From the NCBI GenBank assembly GCA_907165135.1, contig OU015567.1, positions 9,925,001 to 9,989,000 of the forward strand: DNA of 64,000 bases, written 5' to 3'. Of the stretch, positions 10,941-22,259 are shown one piece after another. Position numbers and translations under genes: made by a program. Under the pieces are notes generated by a model. The model saw only the letters and a program-made list of their open reading frames with translations, had not been told where the DNA came from and searched no databases. Source of the DNA: Oikopleura dioica (Eukaryota; Chordata; Appendicularia; Copelata; Oikopleuridae). The stretch's first letter is position 1, and every line of letters begins with the position of its first letter.

Positions 10941-11613
10941 GTTAGCTTATTTAAATATCCAGAGTTAAAATCTTTTGAACTCTCTCGAGCGAAAAGACCC
11001 GTAAAGATATTATCTTAAAACGGAAAAATCGACCGAAATGAATTAAAAATATGGCTGATGGAAGTGTTTTGTAAAGAAGCGTCCCCTCCTTTTTCCCCCA
11101 AAAAATTAATATTTCAAAAGACACCATATTTTTGGTTCTTAATGCGATAGGTTTAATCTGCTTCAAGAACTTGATAAAAATGAAATTTGACCAAGAAAAA
11201 ATAATTTTTTTGCCAAAATTACGCGAATTTGTATTGGCAAAAGTCCAGCTTTAAAATACGACTATTTGAGTCAGAAAGTCGAGAAAGACCCCCGAAAAAT
11301 AAAGCATAAAAACAATTTTTTGGCCCGTTTTATCGACTCCCGAGGCTAAAATTATTAATCCGAAAATTCGATTTTTCGAAAAAAGCTGACAGGGGGTCTT
11401 AAAGACGGACTTAACGCCGGACCCGGTCTGAATAATCGGTGGTTGGTGCCGACCCTAGTTTCGAAAACAAAAACCGGTATGTTATTGGGTCGACCGCGGA
11501 TTTTCGTCTGCCAGTTAATCTTATATTCAAAACTCCGAAGTTTGGGTCGACAAATAAGTAAATGAAAAAAAAAGTAACTTTAATGCAGCTATAGAACAGA
11601 CGCCATTATTGAA

Positions 11614-12190
11614 ATGAATAGTAAAATTGAATTTTTTTCTTCTATACATGTAGTATTTTTTGTCGACTCAAATTCACAGCATTCAAAATCCCTAGGAATT
11701 GTTCATGAATCTTTCTATGTTGATTTATTTCGAATTTTTAATCATGAAAAAACAGTTGACGGACTACATCGAATGCCGTCTTTTGTGGCTCAACTTCTGA
11801 GGGAGCATGAAGAATCGGCAATCGAGGTAGATTTTTAAATTTAATTATCAATACTAAGCATTTTGAAGTCTATCGATGATTTCGTAACGAGACTACAAGA
11901 ATACGAAGAGGAACATCAAAGTTCCACAGGTTGGGTCGGCATCGATCATCGTTTTTCGATTTTCGAGCAATCGAGTAAATATTTTTTATGAGAGACAACA
12001 AATTATCGATTTTCTGAAAAAGCTGTCTTTTGCTTGTTAGTGCCGACCCTTGTTTTAAGGTTTTAGAAGGTTAAAATAAGAAATAAGAATAGTTTTTAAT
12101 TGTTTTCTCGTAGGATTTTTATTAATCTCGACCGAAAGCCGCGACGCCAAAGATCAACTGCAATCGGAAATCTTGAATCCAATCGCATGA
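11614..12190 (+). CDS. Unrecognised 116-residue protein, three exons
   Basis: Exons 11614-11826, 11869-11929 and 12114-12190 join in phase and end at TGA, giving 116 residues. The N-terminal part is aromatic and hydrophobic (FFSSIHVVFFVDS), followed by a charged helical region (DDFVTRLQEYEEEHQSS). The second intron (11930-12113) is occupied by a small inverted-repeat element with GGGTCGGCA / TGCCGACCC ends. No known domain. Part of the large block. Confidence 0.5.
11930..12052. mobile_element. Intronic inverted-repeat element (GGGTCGGCA ends)
   Basis: Starts GTTGGGTCGGCA and ends TGCCGACCCTTG. A related TGCCGACCCTAG lies at 11447-11458. It fills most of a 184 nt intron, so the intron may be derived from it. 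Confidence 0.5.
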
Positions 12191-12794
12191 GGTCGGGATA
12201 CATATATATACTTAAGGGGGTGGTGGTCGAGACAAAGACTTTTTCAACCTAAAAACTCCAATTTTTTCAAAAATTTTTTTCTCGAATTGAAAATAAGTTA
12301 AAAAAGGTCCAATTTATGTGGGCGGCTATGTTTGAAAAAATATTTTTCGAAAAAATGGTGAAAAATTGCTTCAAACTATACCCATCTCTTGACCTAAAAA
12401 CTCGATCCCCTTATTATTTTTTCGAAATAAAACTTACCGAGAGGAAAGTTTAGACCCTTTAGCGTGTGGGCGGCTTAGTTTTAGAAAGTTCACCTTGTTA
12501 GAAAATAAAATAGTAATTGAATGAAAACATGGAGTTTACTGAAAAATCGTCATTTTTTTACGTTGCTCCTCTGTCTTCCCTTTTTCTTTCTCCTCTTTTT
12601 ACTACCGCAAAATCACTGAAGGAGATTTTATCCCGGGTCGAAAGAAAATTTAGAATTCTGCTACTGATACCATTAGTTTTAAATAAACTGTCTTTCCATA
12701 ACAGCAATTTGAGGCGAAGCATATAATTATTCATTCGAATTGAATTTTTTCAAAATTATTATTATTTTATCTATACCTCACGTAAGACAAGTGC

Positions 12795-14290
12795 ATGCTG
12801 ATGGAAAAGCTATTGTCGCAGCTACAACTGTTTGTTTATGCATTTATTGGTAAGCTTTTTTCTAGGGACATACAGATTAATTTTAAGCTTGGACGGAAAA
12901 TTTGAATCTTGCGTCGAAGAAGAAAACAAAAATCAAGGTCAATTTCCCATGACAATTTGGGCGATCCATCGAATTCAACTCAAAGTCATAATAACTTCGA
13001 AACGACGAGCGAAACATCATTTTCAAGACAAAATATCTTAAAAGAGCGGAATAGAGTGGAAGAGCCGAAATCAAAGAGAGCAAGAGTCTCTTCAGAAGAA
13101 ACAACCATCAACGAAGACACACAATTTGATTACGATCAATTTAATTTTCAATTCGAGCCACAAGAATATCAAGGTATGTGATTTCTTTCTAATTTATTAA
13201 AATAATGGATATTTCAAATTATTTAAAAAATAAGGGCCGTATTTCGAAGAATTTGAGGAAGAGCCGCAGAGAGAAGAAAACGCAAGAAGAGTCTGCTTAC
13301 TCGAAAATGTGAATATTCCGACACGTGAATCAGCGGTTGACGCAGAATTGGAATATTCGAGACGTTATGGTTACGACTTGTTTCAAGAATTAAGCAATAG
13401 TTTTGATCCTGGGAATTACTATAAGTGAGTTTAATGTCTTTTTTATTTTAATCTCCTATTTAAAAATTAAGGCGCGACGTGCTAGACTCATTATTTAACA
13501 AACTCTACATGTGTCAAAAGCAAAAGAATCCATCAACAATACTTTTAAATTGTAATTTCGGCCGACAAAATCTTCCTCGAGTGCAAAATGGGGAGAAGAA
13601 CTTTTGAGAAGAGAAATTCTCGCTTTCAGAGATCTTGAAGAGCTGACGCAAACGAGGATAATTCAGCCGATTTTCCTCACAGAGGGAAATTATTTGGCAC
13701 GCAATTTCCATGATATTCCTTTCAGTTTTGTTACAGAAAATAAGAAATTTTTCTTAGTTATAACTTTTAATATTCTCATAATTGATGTTAAAATAAAAAA
13801 AAAATTAATCAATAAATTGTCTGTAAACAAAAAATAGTCATCGGGGCCATTTTTTCATTTTGGTATTGGATCGGGAGCTGCAATCAGCTATTGTCATTGA
13901 CCATTTACGTCCGACTGATTACCTGTAAGTCGCTTATAAAATTTCTCATTTTGCATAATGCAACTTGTAGTTGTAAAATTGGTTGATTAGTAGTTTTGGA
14001 TGCACATTTTCTAAATATTGAATTTAAGGCACTATGCCAGCGAGTGCTTCTTAAATTTCTACAGGAATATATGGCCAAACTCGAATCCCACACTTCGTCT
14101 CGCGAAAGTCCAAGCTCAAGGGACAAATAATTGTGCATGGGGTCGGCAACAAGCTCAGAACTTTGGAAAAGACTATTATTTTCTAGTCCGTTTTTTTAAT
14201 AACTTGAGTTCTTTTTGCCTACCCCAATTCAAGTGGTCCTCTTGCTTTAAGGTAATGAAGTTCACTCTTATTTATGAATTTTAATCTTAT
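12795..14290 (+). CDS. Multi-exon nuclear-type protein, frame broken in places
   Basis: A start at 12795 opens a short hydrophobic exon (to 12849). A second segment (about 12912-13174) contains a basic cluster (KSKRARV) resembling a nuclear localisation signal and a Gln/Phe/Asp-rich tail. Further exons follow at about 13236-13421, 13472-13730, 13838-13921 and 14029 onward. The segment at 13472-13730 reads well on both sides of 13590 only if one base of the G/A-rich run is ignored, so a one-base frameshift, real or technical, is present. The downstream part from 14029 is open in two frames. No domain is recognised. Within the large block, next to its right arm. Confidence 0.35.
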
Positions 14291-14489
14291 GATATAAGAA
14301 ACGCAGAGCTGCTGATGGGAGGATTTAGCTCGCTGTATTTTTTACAGTCGCTGAATCATTCAACATTCGAGACAAACCTTATAAGAAGAATCCATTATCA
14401 CATTGCAGTTCATGATCATCTCGACTTCCCAAATACTGTCACGATCGAGGAATAAATTTTAAGGTTGTCAAATGCTTTATCATTCATAT

Positions 14490-15158
14490 GCCAAATTATG
14501 ATTTCGACCAATCAGGAACCTCTTTTTTATAATATTGAATGCTCTTATAAAAATCCTCGTAAAAAACTACCCTTACCCCTATGCTTTTGTTTGTTTCTGC
14601 CAAATAATGATTTCGACCAATCAGGAGCCTCCATTTTATGATTTTGAATGCTTTCAAAAGAATCCTCGCAAAAAAACTACTCTTACCCCTCTGCTTTCGT
14701 TTATTTCCGCCAAATAATGATTTCGACCAATGAGGACCCTCCATTTTATGATTTTGAATGCTTTTAAAAGAATCCTCGCAAAAAACTACCCTTACCCCTC
14801 TGTAAGAAGCCTATCAGCATTCAGTATTCTGAATTATGAAAAAAAAATTTTTCAAAAACTTTCGAAAAAATTTTTTCAAAAAAATTTCTTGACAAATTTC
14901 AAAAATCTCTCGGATCCCCCTAGAACTGCTTCTGAGCTTTCATTTGAGCGTTTCAGATCGAAATTTCATCAACAAAAACTGCCCAAAATCATTGCCAGAA
15001 GATTTCACTTTCTTTTTCAGATTTCTTCGAAATCACCTGGTGAAGCGCGGCCTTAACTACACCAAAATGCTCCCCAGAAGCTACTTTATAAGTCTAGTAT
15101 AAAATTTAGACAAAAAAAAAATTTTTGTATTTCCGCCCAAAATATATTTTTTTCGTCC
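14490..15158 (-). repeat. Right terminal inverted repeat with subterminal repeats
   Basis: This is the reverse complement of the left arm. CCAATCAGGAGCCTCCATTTTATGATTTTGAATGC-type units (about 108 bp) start near 14500, 14620 and 14730, followed by the unique outer segment ending CGTCC at 15158. The outer 250 bp match the left arm with only scattered substitutions. The number and exact ends of tandem units differ slightly between arms, as expected if units are gained and lost. Confidence 0.85.
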
Positions 15159-15203
15159 TTTCTGTTCAAGTTAGACTTCCACGACACAGTCGGTTCTAGC
15201 TAG

Positions 15204-16569
15204 ATGAGAAAACAGGTGAAAATAATATTGGAAGAGATAGAAGATGCGAATGTTAACAAGCTGTATGAAAGACGAATTCAGGTTTGGGAATCGTCAGATA
15301 AGCATAATTTTCCCTCTAATAAGTGTTTGGATTGCGAATGCATGGGCGTCTTGAGACAGTCGAAGGGAAAGGTTTATTTATTTCCCGAAGAAATTCTCTC
15401 TTCCCGCAGCATCCACACTCAAAAACATCATTTGAAAGAACGAACTTACAAGTCAAAAATCGCTGAAAAACTGACCCCATCTATTCATGGCTTTTCCAAA
15501 TTCAAACAGAAGGTTTGGTACGTTGTGACTGGCTCTCTTTTTTGGATAACAGTTATGCTTCTAAGTAGGTTCTGTAATTTATGTACTGACCCTTTATTCA
15601 TTTTTAGCGAATGTAATTTCGCTCGAGAAATCTCGCGGCAAAACGACATATTTAACTTCGACCTGTCACCGAAATTATAAGAAATGCGTGCAGATGGACA
15701 CAATGGACTACTGCAGCAGTCTGATGAGGCGATGCCGAGAGACCAAGAAATTTATAATTCCAGTTCGTGTTTCAGAAATCGTCGAAATAAAAAAGAGTCC
15801 CGCCGAATATACAAAAGAAGATAACGAGCTGAATCTACGCCGTTGCCGAAAGAAAAAGTTCTACGATACAAAAATCTGCCGTCATCTTTGTTCGAGTACA
15901 CTTGTTTTGAAGACAGCAAAGACTAAATTGTTTTCACCCTGCGAGTCGATTTGCTTCGAGCTCACACGATCATTCGATTCCGCTGGTGAAGTCTGCCCCA
16001 CTGAAAAATACTGTAAAAAGGGATGTCCTTGTCCTTTCTACAAGTGCGAGAAGTTAATTAAAGCCCATCAGAAGTTGGTTCCAGTCTTTGATCTCCAAAA
16101 ATCAGAAACCCTCGAATTGGATGAAAAGAAAAATAATCAAACATCTGAAAATCTATCCGTGGACTTGATAACAAGACGTTGGGAAGGCCGTAATCGTAAA
16201 ATAAAGAAGTTTGCAATTATACTTTCTGATCTCACGGGGAGAGGCATGGAAAGTTCACTTAATGCTTCAGATTCATTTTCATCCTATGAACGGTTTGATT
16301 TACAGGTTTTTATGAAAATATGAATAAAAAAAAAACCTGATCAGTCAACAGGAGCAACCTTTCTGAATGGCGAGCACTATCTGGTCGATGCGTTTGGAAA
16401 TCTTATGAAGGTCAAAGAATCGGGCGATTCTCCTGTTTTTATTCCGAATCGAGAATATTTCAACAGAGGCTTTTTCCTTTTCCATTTTGGTTCTTCTATA
16501 AGCACTCATCAAATTGAGATTAGACGTAAAGACAATAACACGAAGGTTTTTCCCGTCGTTGTCATTTGA
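15204..16569 (+). CDS. Type II membrane protein with Cys-rich ectodomain, three exons
   Basis: Exons 15204-15564, 15608-16305 and 16345-16569 join in phase (the last intron is only 39 nt) to 427 residues. A basic N-terminal ~105 residues precede one membrane segment (VWYVVTGSLFWITVMLL), then a region with about twenty cysteines between residues 140 and 260 (KKGCPCPFYKC and others), a Lys/Glu linker and a compact C-terminal domain. This fits a signal-anchored surface protein. No family is recognised. The start is the first ATG after the right end of the large block (46 bp away), so its promoter lies in or next to the inverted repeat. Confidence 0.6.
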
Positions 16570-16639
16570 AAAAGGTCAAAATATTATTTGTGAAATTTTT
16601 TTTCTACCAACTTTTGATCTGTGAAAGCTCTCCTACTGG

Positions 16640-17314
16640 CAGATCAGACAAATGCTACTACTATGCTCTAGAGTACAACTTGAACCGTTTTGAAGAATCC
16701 CAGGGCTTCATCGCCAGCAACCATTTTAATGCTAAGACATCTTCTATAAGCTTCCGGGGAGTCTTTTATCTTATGAGTGTTAGACTCGGCGAACGCTGGA
16801 TCAAACTCTCAACAACGGTGGCTCTGAATAGAATACGCAAGAGTGAAGAAATGGAGAAGGGATGGCGGAAAAGTGAGATCAAGTTGCCCCCGGAATTTAG
16901 AGATCTTGATCCTGTTCACGTGTTTCCAATGAGCAGGCTAAAATCTTCTTTCTTATTGATTTCTTAATCTTTTTCAACCTGCTAAAGATTGATGTGGGAA
17001 AGCTCTTGCTTGTTTTGGTGACAAGAAGCATTGTGCTTTCCAATACTCTTTACTCCCTGCTATTAGAGGCTGAAGGAAAGTTCTTGACTCTCGAGAGTGA
17101 GTGGATAGGCTCTCTAATTAGATACGAACAAACGTCTGTGTGCTACTCGAGGTTGTTTTCTCAAGACGACCAATTCTATACAGACCAATTTGGAAACAAC
17201 AACGATGAATGCGAGTACTTCGTTAATGGAATTATCTACGACGAGAATATCAGTATTCAGAGCGTTGTCTTCGACGCTACCTTCAAGGTTGAATTCGATT
17301 TCGGAAATGATTAA
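16640..17314 (+). CDS. Unrecognised protein, start uncertain
   Basis: An open stretch from about 16566 lacks an ATG near its start; a GGCAG acceptor at about 16640-16650 may begin the exon. It continues with many aromatic residues (CYYYALEYNLNRF) to about 16915, then most plausibly splices to an exon at 16991-17314 (acceptor CTAAAG) that ends ...FEFDFGND-like and stops at TAA 17312-17314. The second exon begins hydrophobic (GKLLLVLVTRSIVL). The role is unknown. Its last eight bases overlap the start of the next gene. Confidence 0.4.
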
Positions 17315-17936
17315 AACTAAAAGCTTTCTACATGATATCATATGTGTTGGAATTATAAATGTTTTATTCAAAATAAAAGAACGAATCGAGCTCGATTTCG
17401 TCCAACAAAATGCCGAAAGACAAATGCACGTGACTAGCAACCCATTTTTTGCGTTTCATGACGATGTATTCCCAGCATTTTCTAAAAATTCAGTTTCACA
17501 GCCGCGATTTTTCGAAACGGCAAAATCGATCTTCCCGCCTTACCCAAAAACAATAATTCCAAATAATCCCTTTTCTTCGCTACAAGAGTTTAAGCATATT
17601 TCGACTTTTGCTTTCAAATTCGACAGCGAACAAAGCTTTGAGTTCGAAATACGCCTGCAGGTAAGAAGAATTTATCAACGAATTCTTTCAAAATTTTGAT
17701 AAGGATGCAAGAGCAATGAAAATTTTCGAGTTCAACTTTTTCGATGGAAGTTCGTTTTTCAGCCTTGGAACTTTTGCAAATGGCTCGATTTGGATTGATT
17801 CTGATTATTTTAATAAAAGATCCGTTTCGGATTCGTATGCGAAAGACTTCAGAAAGTTTGATTTGAAGCTGAATTTAAATCGTTCTCATCAGACAACGTC
17901 AATCGAATTCATAGAGGAACAGTTTTCATCTTCATA
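17307..17936 (+). CDS. Beta-rich unrecognised protein, two exons
   Basis: ATG at 17307 overlaps the TAA of the preceding gene (ATGATTAA). Exons 17307-17660 and 17704-17936 join in phase 0 to 209 residues. The N-terminus is hydrophobic (FLHDIICVGIINVLF), possibly a signal anchor. Residues ~95-190 alternate aromatic and polar residues (FAFKFDSEQSFEFEIRL, IFEFNFFDGSSFFSLG), as in a beta-sandwich or lectin-like fold. Fusion to the kelch exons that follow at 17996 is possible but no in-phase junction was found. Confidence 0.45.
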
Positions 17937-17995
17937 AATTATGAATCATAATGTTATGCTTTTTGAATACGCGGAATATATAATAAACTGATAAG

Positions 17996-19821
17996 AAACC
18001 TGAGAACATAACTGTTGCGAAAAATTCTACAAAAGTACAGTTGCTTGGATTTAAAAATCAAAGTTACAAAAGAATACGACTTTTCAAGTTTGACAGAGTC
18101 GCTCAAATCAAAAACTTTATTCTTTCTTCAAAAACAGATTCGTCTCAGATCACTGTTTTAACTGGAAGACAATATTCATCGGACTGGAGTTCATGGATAA
18201 ATTTTTACGCATTACAAAATGATGGCTCGATCAACACCAATTTGTTGTTTCAACATTCGACTGACGATATCAATATCTCGAGATATCTATATGCAACGAG
18301 ACACGCGATTGTTTTTAACCAGCTTCATATTTTCGGAGGATATCATGATCCTCAACGAGTATGAAAACAAGTGTTTTATTAGTATTATTTTTATTTCCGA
18401 TAGATATCAAGACTAAATGGGTGCAAATTGATTGATCTTTCAATCAAGCTTATTGACGAGTTTCCTTATGCACATGCAGCTTTAACTCTTCAGGGAGGAA
18501 GTAAAGGTAGAATCACAATAGAGTAACCTATAAACAGGGGTCTAAATTTGGCTGATATTTAGACCCCTGCTCTAAATATACGTACAATTTCTAGTGATCA
18601 TTTGTTTCGATCATTATTCGTCGATTTTTATCATCATTTGCTCGACAGAAACTGCAACGAGTTCAATGGTTTGGTTGTTAGACGGATTAAGAGAACTAGT
18701 ATTAAACATCACTACGGCGAGCTTGGTCTGTACAACGGTATGCCAACCGCTGTAGGCGGAATGGATGTTGAAGGAGCGACAGAGACATTGACTGAAGCTG
18801 GTTGGATCTCAATTACTTCGACGCGCTTTTTTAAGGTTGGGCAAGTTATTTCACCCACTTCTTGATTTTAAACCCTGGAACACCATACATATTTGGAATC
18901 AGCAGGAAATTTTAAGAACTTTGACCGTTTTAGTTTCCGAAATTTCCACTTCCGGTCCGATTCTAGAGCCGGAAGTTGACGAAATTTTGAGTTTGGCCAA
19001 CTTGTGACCTATCAAATTGATGCTCAGAAAATTTTGAGTAAACTCATCTTAAAATCATCCAAAAAACCGTCCCAACCGCAGTCAAACCGACCGGCAAAAC
19101 TAGGAAAAAGGCACAAATTTCTGATTTTTCTTTCAGTTTTTAGCGGTTGATTTGACCGCGGTCGGCATTGATTCTTCTCTCAGATGATAGGAAATTTTCT
19201 GAGAATCAATTTGATAGGTCACAAGTTGGCCAAACTCAAAATTTCGTCAACTTCCGGCTCTAGAATCGGACCGGAAGTGGAAATTTTGGAAACTAAAACG
19301 GTCAAAGTTCTTAAAATTTCCTACTGATTCCAAATATGTATGGTGTTCCAGGGTCTAAAATAAAGAAGTGGGTGAAATAACTTGCCCAACCTTAAAAAAA
19401 GCGCGTCTTCGCATCCAAGGTAGCTCGTAAATATTTCAAATTTTTAGATAAAATCAAAATTCTAGAGCCATAAGAAGATTTTCTATCGTTGGGCTTTCAT
19501 CAGGAGCTTTGTTGACTATCGGGGGATACGATCAGACATATGCTAGTGTGAAAGAACTGGATGAGATTTGGCGACTTTCGAACAACAAGTGGTCATTGAT
19601 CGGATTTCTTAAGAATGTTGACTTCTGTTTAAAAGAAGTTTGCAAGTAAAACCGTTTTTCAGGCCCTTGAACTGACCTCAGCAGTTATGATAGATGATAT
19701 TATCTTCGTTTTTCCTGGGTTTTCGATTGAAGGGATATCTCCAATTCAACGCATAAATTTAGGGCCGGTCTTCAAAATTCAAATAACAGTGCAATGTGCA
19801 CAGTTTTCTCTATGTTTTTGA
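17996..19821 (+). CDS. Kelch-repeat protein interrupted by a foldback element
   Basis: Exons 17996-18358, 18404-18522, 18595-18820 plus 19412-19419, 19466-19616 and 19663-19821 form one continuous frame. Repeats resemble kelch blades: IFGGYHDP, TLQGGSK, GGMDVEGATETLTEAGW, LTIGGYDQTYASVKELDEIWRL, with the usual GG followed ~10-15 residues later by W. Kelch repeats form a beta-propeller for protein binding. The third exon is split by a 586 bp element (18821-19406), and the frame is restored only if exactly the element plus one 5 bp target copy is removed. The first exon has no ATG, so an upstream exon is missing, possibly the gene at 17307. Confidence 0.6.
18535..18569. mobile_element. 35 bp minimal inverted-repeat element
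   Basis: CAGGGGTCTAAAT, nine bases, ATTTAGACCCCTG: two 13 bp ends almost touching. It lies in a 72 nt intron of the kelch gene. Same ends as the element at 5262-5352. Confidence 0.6.
18821..19406. mobile_element. 586 bp foldback element in a coding exon
   Basis: Begins ACGCGCTTTTTTAAGGTTGG and ends with its reverse complement, CCAACCTTAAAAAAAGCGCGT. The arms match for more than 200 bp each, at roughly 95% by eye. CTTCG directly repeats on both sides (18816-18820 and 19407-19411), giving a 5 bp target duplication. No open reading frame of its own. Reading through gives a stop (TGA) within 45 bases. Confidence 0.85.
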
Positions 19822-22198
19822 AAACATGAATGAGATGTCGACGATAATGTTGTCTCGACTGATGTTGTTACTGATCAAAGTATTGAAGTATTTAGTCCAA
19901 TTTCTTTCGTCACCCCTGTTAATTTCTGTACTCAATAAAAACATCTACATGATATTGAATTTTTCTTGTAGTTTCAGCAAGTATCTTACTCTTTGAGAAC
20001 ATAAATTATTTTCAATCCGCTTTCAAGAAGACCTCAAAATTGGACTTATTCTTGACTTGTTATAAACGTCAAGTTACTGTCTTTATAAAACAGGCACCAG
20101 GTGGCCAGTGAAAGCGAATAACCCTTAATTTAATCTGGCAAATCTTTGCTAGATTCAGGGCGAAGTAAAAATATTCCTAAATGTCAAGTGCCCGGGCACA
20201 ATGCCCGCCCTGAGCTTTTAAACCTTGAAGGCGTTTTTTTTTCTAAGTATGCGATTAATCTTAACTCGTGAAATTCGGTCTGTGACACTTTTAGAGTCCA
20301 TTTTTTGTTCAATCAAGTGCAGAAGCAATTTTTGATGGGCGGATGGAAGCTGCCAGAGAACACTTCCTGAACCAAATTTGATTTTCTTACGATTAAAATG
20401 AAATCGGAAGAAAATGATCTTTCTCGATTTCATAAGAGAGAGACAAAGTAAGAAAATGCAGTAAGAAATCAAGGAGGACCAGTGCAAACATAAAGGACCT
20501 TTTCAAGAAATTCAGAATTTAACAGACTCGAGATAAAGCAAACTCGTAGAGGTCTTTTATTGGCGATAGGCTTCCAGATAAACTTTCAAGGTCTGCATAA
20601 AAATGACACGATATTTTCAGAAGAGCAAACTCGCCGCTTTTTATTGAAATTTTGAGAACTCCAACTTTTTAGAGGGTCGTAGAATTTCAAAATGCTTGCT
20701 TCTATTCTACAGATTCATGGTTCTGAGTGATTTACTGCTGCCCGAGAGAAATGTATGTTTACATTCGCCGCTCATAAAGCATAAATGCCCGCTAAATGTA
20801 ACTTGGACCCAATTTTCTGAGCCCTCGACTATTTTTTCAGCAGAGAAAATTGGCTAATCTTCAAGATAGTTCACGTCTTACCGTTTTTTTTATTAATCGA
20901 TTAGGGTTTGAAAAGAGCGGTAAAACCGGATAAGCCAGCAGAGCAAAAAAACCACCTCTTCAGCAGAAATAGCAAAAATTATTCAAGAGAGACATTGCAT
21001 AATTTCCTCCTATGTACTTTGGCTGTGAAAATTTACCAGGTGAAACGTCTCCAAATCATGCCACTTCACATCCGCTTATTCGCGTCTTTGTATATTTATC
21101 ACTTCTAGCCGATCACGAGTACCGAAATTTTAAAGCCCAAATTAGAGATAGAAAACGATGTGGAATAGAGACGTTTGATCTTTAGAAGATTATCCGGCTC
21201 GTTAGAGCATTCTCACGGCGATATTTTTTGGTACGTCAACGAGTCAAAGAGATAAGTAGCTGATTTGAACTTTATTTGTTAGATGAGAGAAAGAAGGTGA
21301 TTTATTATTGACACTTGTTATAGCATTACTGAAACATACAGTCAGTAACTTGGGAGTGTTCTTTCAGAAGAATTTTTCCCATTACAGTGCTTTAGAAGCT
21401 TTTAAACTTGGCGTTAAACTATATCGAACCCATAATACCAATTTACGTCCATTTTAATAAACCATAAACACCCTTGACGGCGCCAAAAACAATCATTCAT
21501 TGAAAGCGCTATTGAAAGTTTGTGACCCGATACAAAAATATGCATTTCTGTCAATTCCCCTTTTCTGAAAATATTCGTTAAATTTGTGAAAAGGCCTTTA
21601 TTGTCTAACAACTTGTTCTATTCAGAGATCCTTACTATAGTCGATTATAAGGAGGTGAAAGTGGTGCTCGGCCACGCTCGAGAGAGAATAACGAAGGAAC
21701 ACCTAAAAGCTGCGAGAAAATTAAGAGAATAAGGCGATTATCGGAAGATGGCAACGAGGGTTCAATACCCAAGCGTTGGAAGGTATTCAATCGTAATTTT
21801 CCAAGGGTTAGGTTAACCTTGCGATTTTAGGCTCGTGAGACAAAGATCAGAAGGTGGTTTTGACCGTCGATGGTCAAGCAGAAACAAGGCCAGTTTTTAT
21901 AGTTAGTGTAATCGTTGTTTTTCTAATGCCTCACTCTGAATACTCGATATTCATTCAACATAAAGATAATGTTCTAAAATGGAAAAAACGCTCTCCAGGT
22001 TGTAAATCGAGGTTCGGCAAGTTGTTTGAAGTTCCGGCCTCTTGGGCTGTCAAAATTGTAGTGATCTATAACTGCAAAAGGGCACTGTCGACGTAAACTT
22101 TGAAGATCTTTCTCAACACTTTTAAACGATATATATTTTGACGCGGCAGCGTGTTATTAGACGCACAAAAACATGATAATTATTATTTGAAAAACTGC
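19822..22198. other. Stretch without a recognisable gene
   Basis: Only short open frames in AT-rich sequence. I see no conserved domain, RNA gene or long repeat. A short ATG exon with a GT donor at 21748-21782 (GCGTTGGAAG/GTATTC) is possible, but it is in a different phase from the MPRIP-type first exons below. AATAAA at 19936-19941 could serve the kelch gene. Confidence 0.4.
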
Positions 22199-22259
22199 AT
22201 GAAGATTTCCGAATTTCCCAGAGGCCGAATTCGATCCGAAGATGACGACGTTTTTGTTG
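22199..22259 (+). CDS. Alternative first coding exon A of the MPRIP-like gene
   Basis: ATG at 22199 followed by 20 codons (KISEFPRGRIRSEDDDVFV) and a GTAAGT donor, leaving phase 1. The PH-domain gene downstream has its first conserved exon at 29858 with a phase 1 acceptor, so the join (to DDMTHS...) is in frame. Assignment is by phase and position only. Confidence 0.45.

Larger units (their letters stand above)
474..15158. mobile_element. 14.7 kb block with ~700 bp terminal inverted repeats
   Basis: The first ~100 bases from 474 (GGACGAAAAAAATATATTTT...) are matched, reverse-complemented and almost base for base, by those ending at 15158. The match continues for roughly 650-740 bp on each side at well over 90% identity by eye. 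A direct TTT flanks both ends (471-473 and 15159-15161), a possible but weak 3 bp target duplication. Inside lie several spliced genes that I do not recognise, plus small nested inverted-repeat elements. The size is in the range of Polinton/Maverick-like elements, but I found no polymerase, retroviral-type integrase, packaging ATPase or known transposase motif, and the ends and duplication do not fit Polintons well. It may be a new class of large element, or a composite or inverted segmental duplication. The near-identity of the arms implies recent formation or gene conversion. Confidence 0.8.

Noticed and set aside
14018-14284. Alternative reading of the last exon of the 12795 gene in a second frame
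   Set aside because: Both frames are open for over 25 codons and I cannot decide between them, so the end of that gene is left uncertain.
21748-21782. A fourth MPRIP first exon (ATGGCAACGAGG...)
   Set aside because: Its donor leaves phase 2, not the phase 1 required by the common exon.
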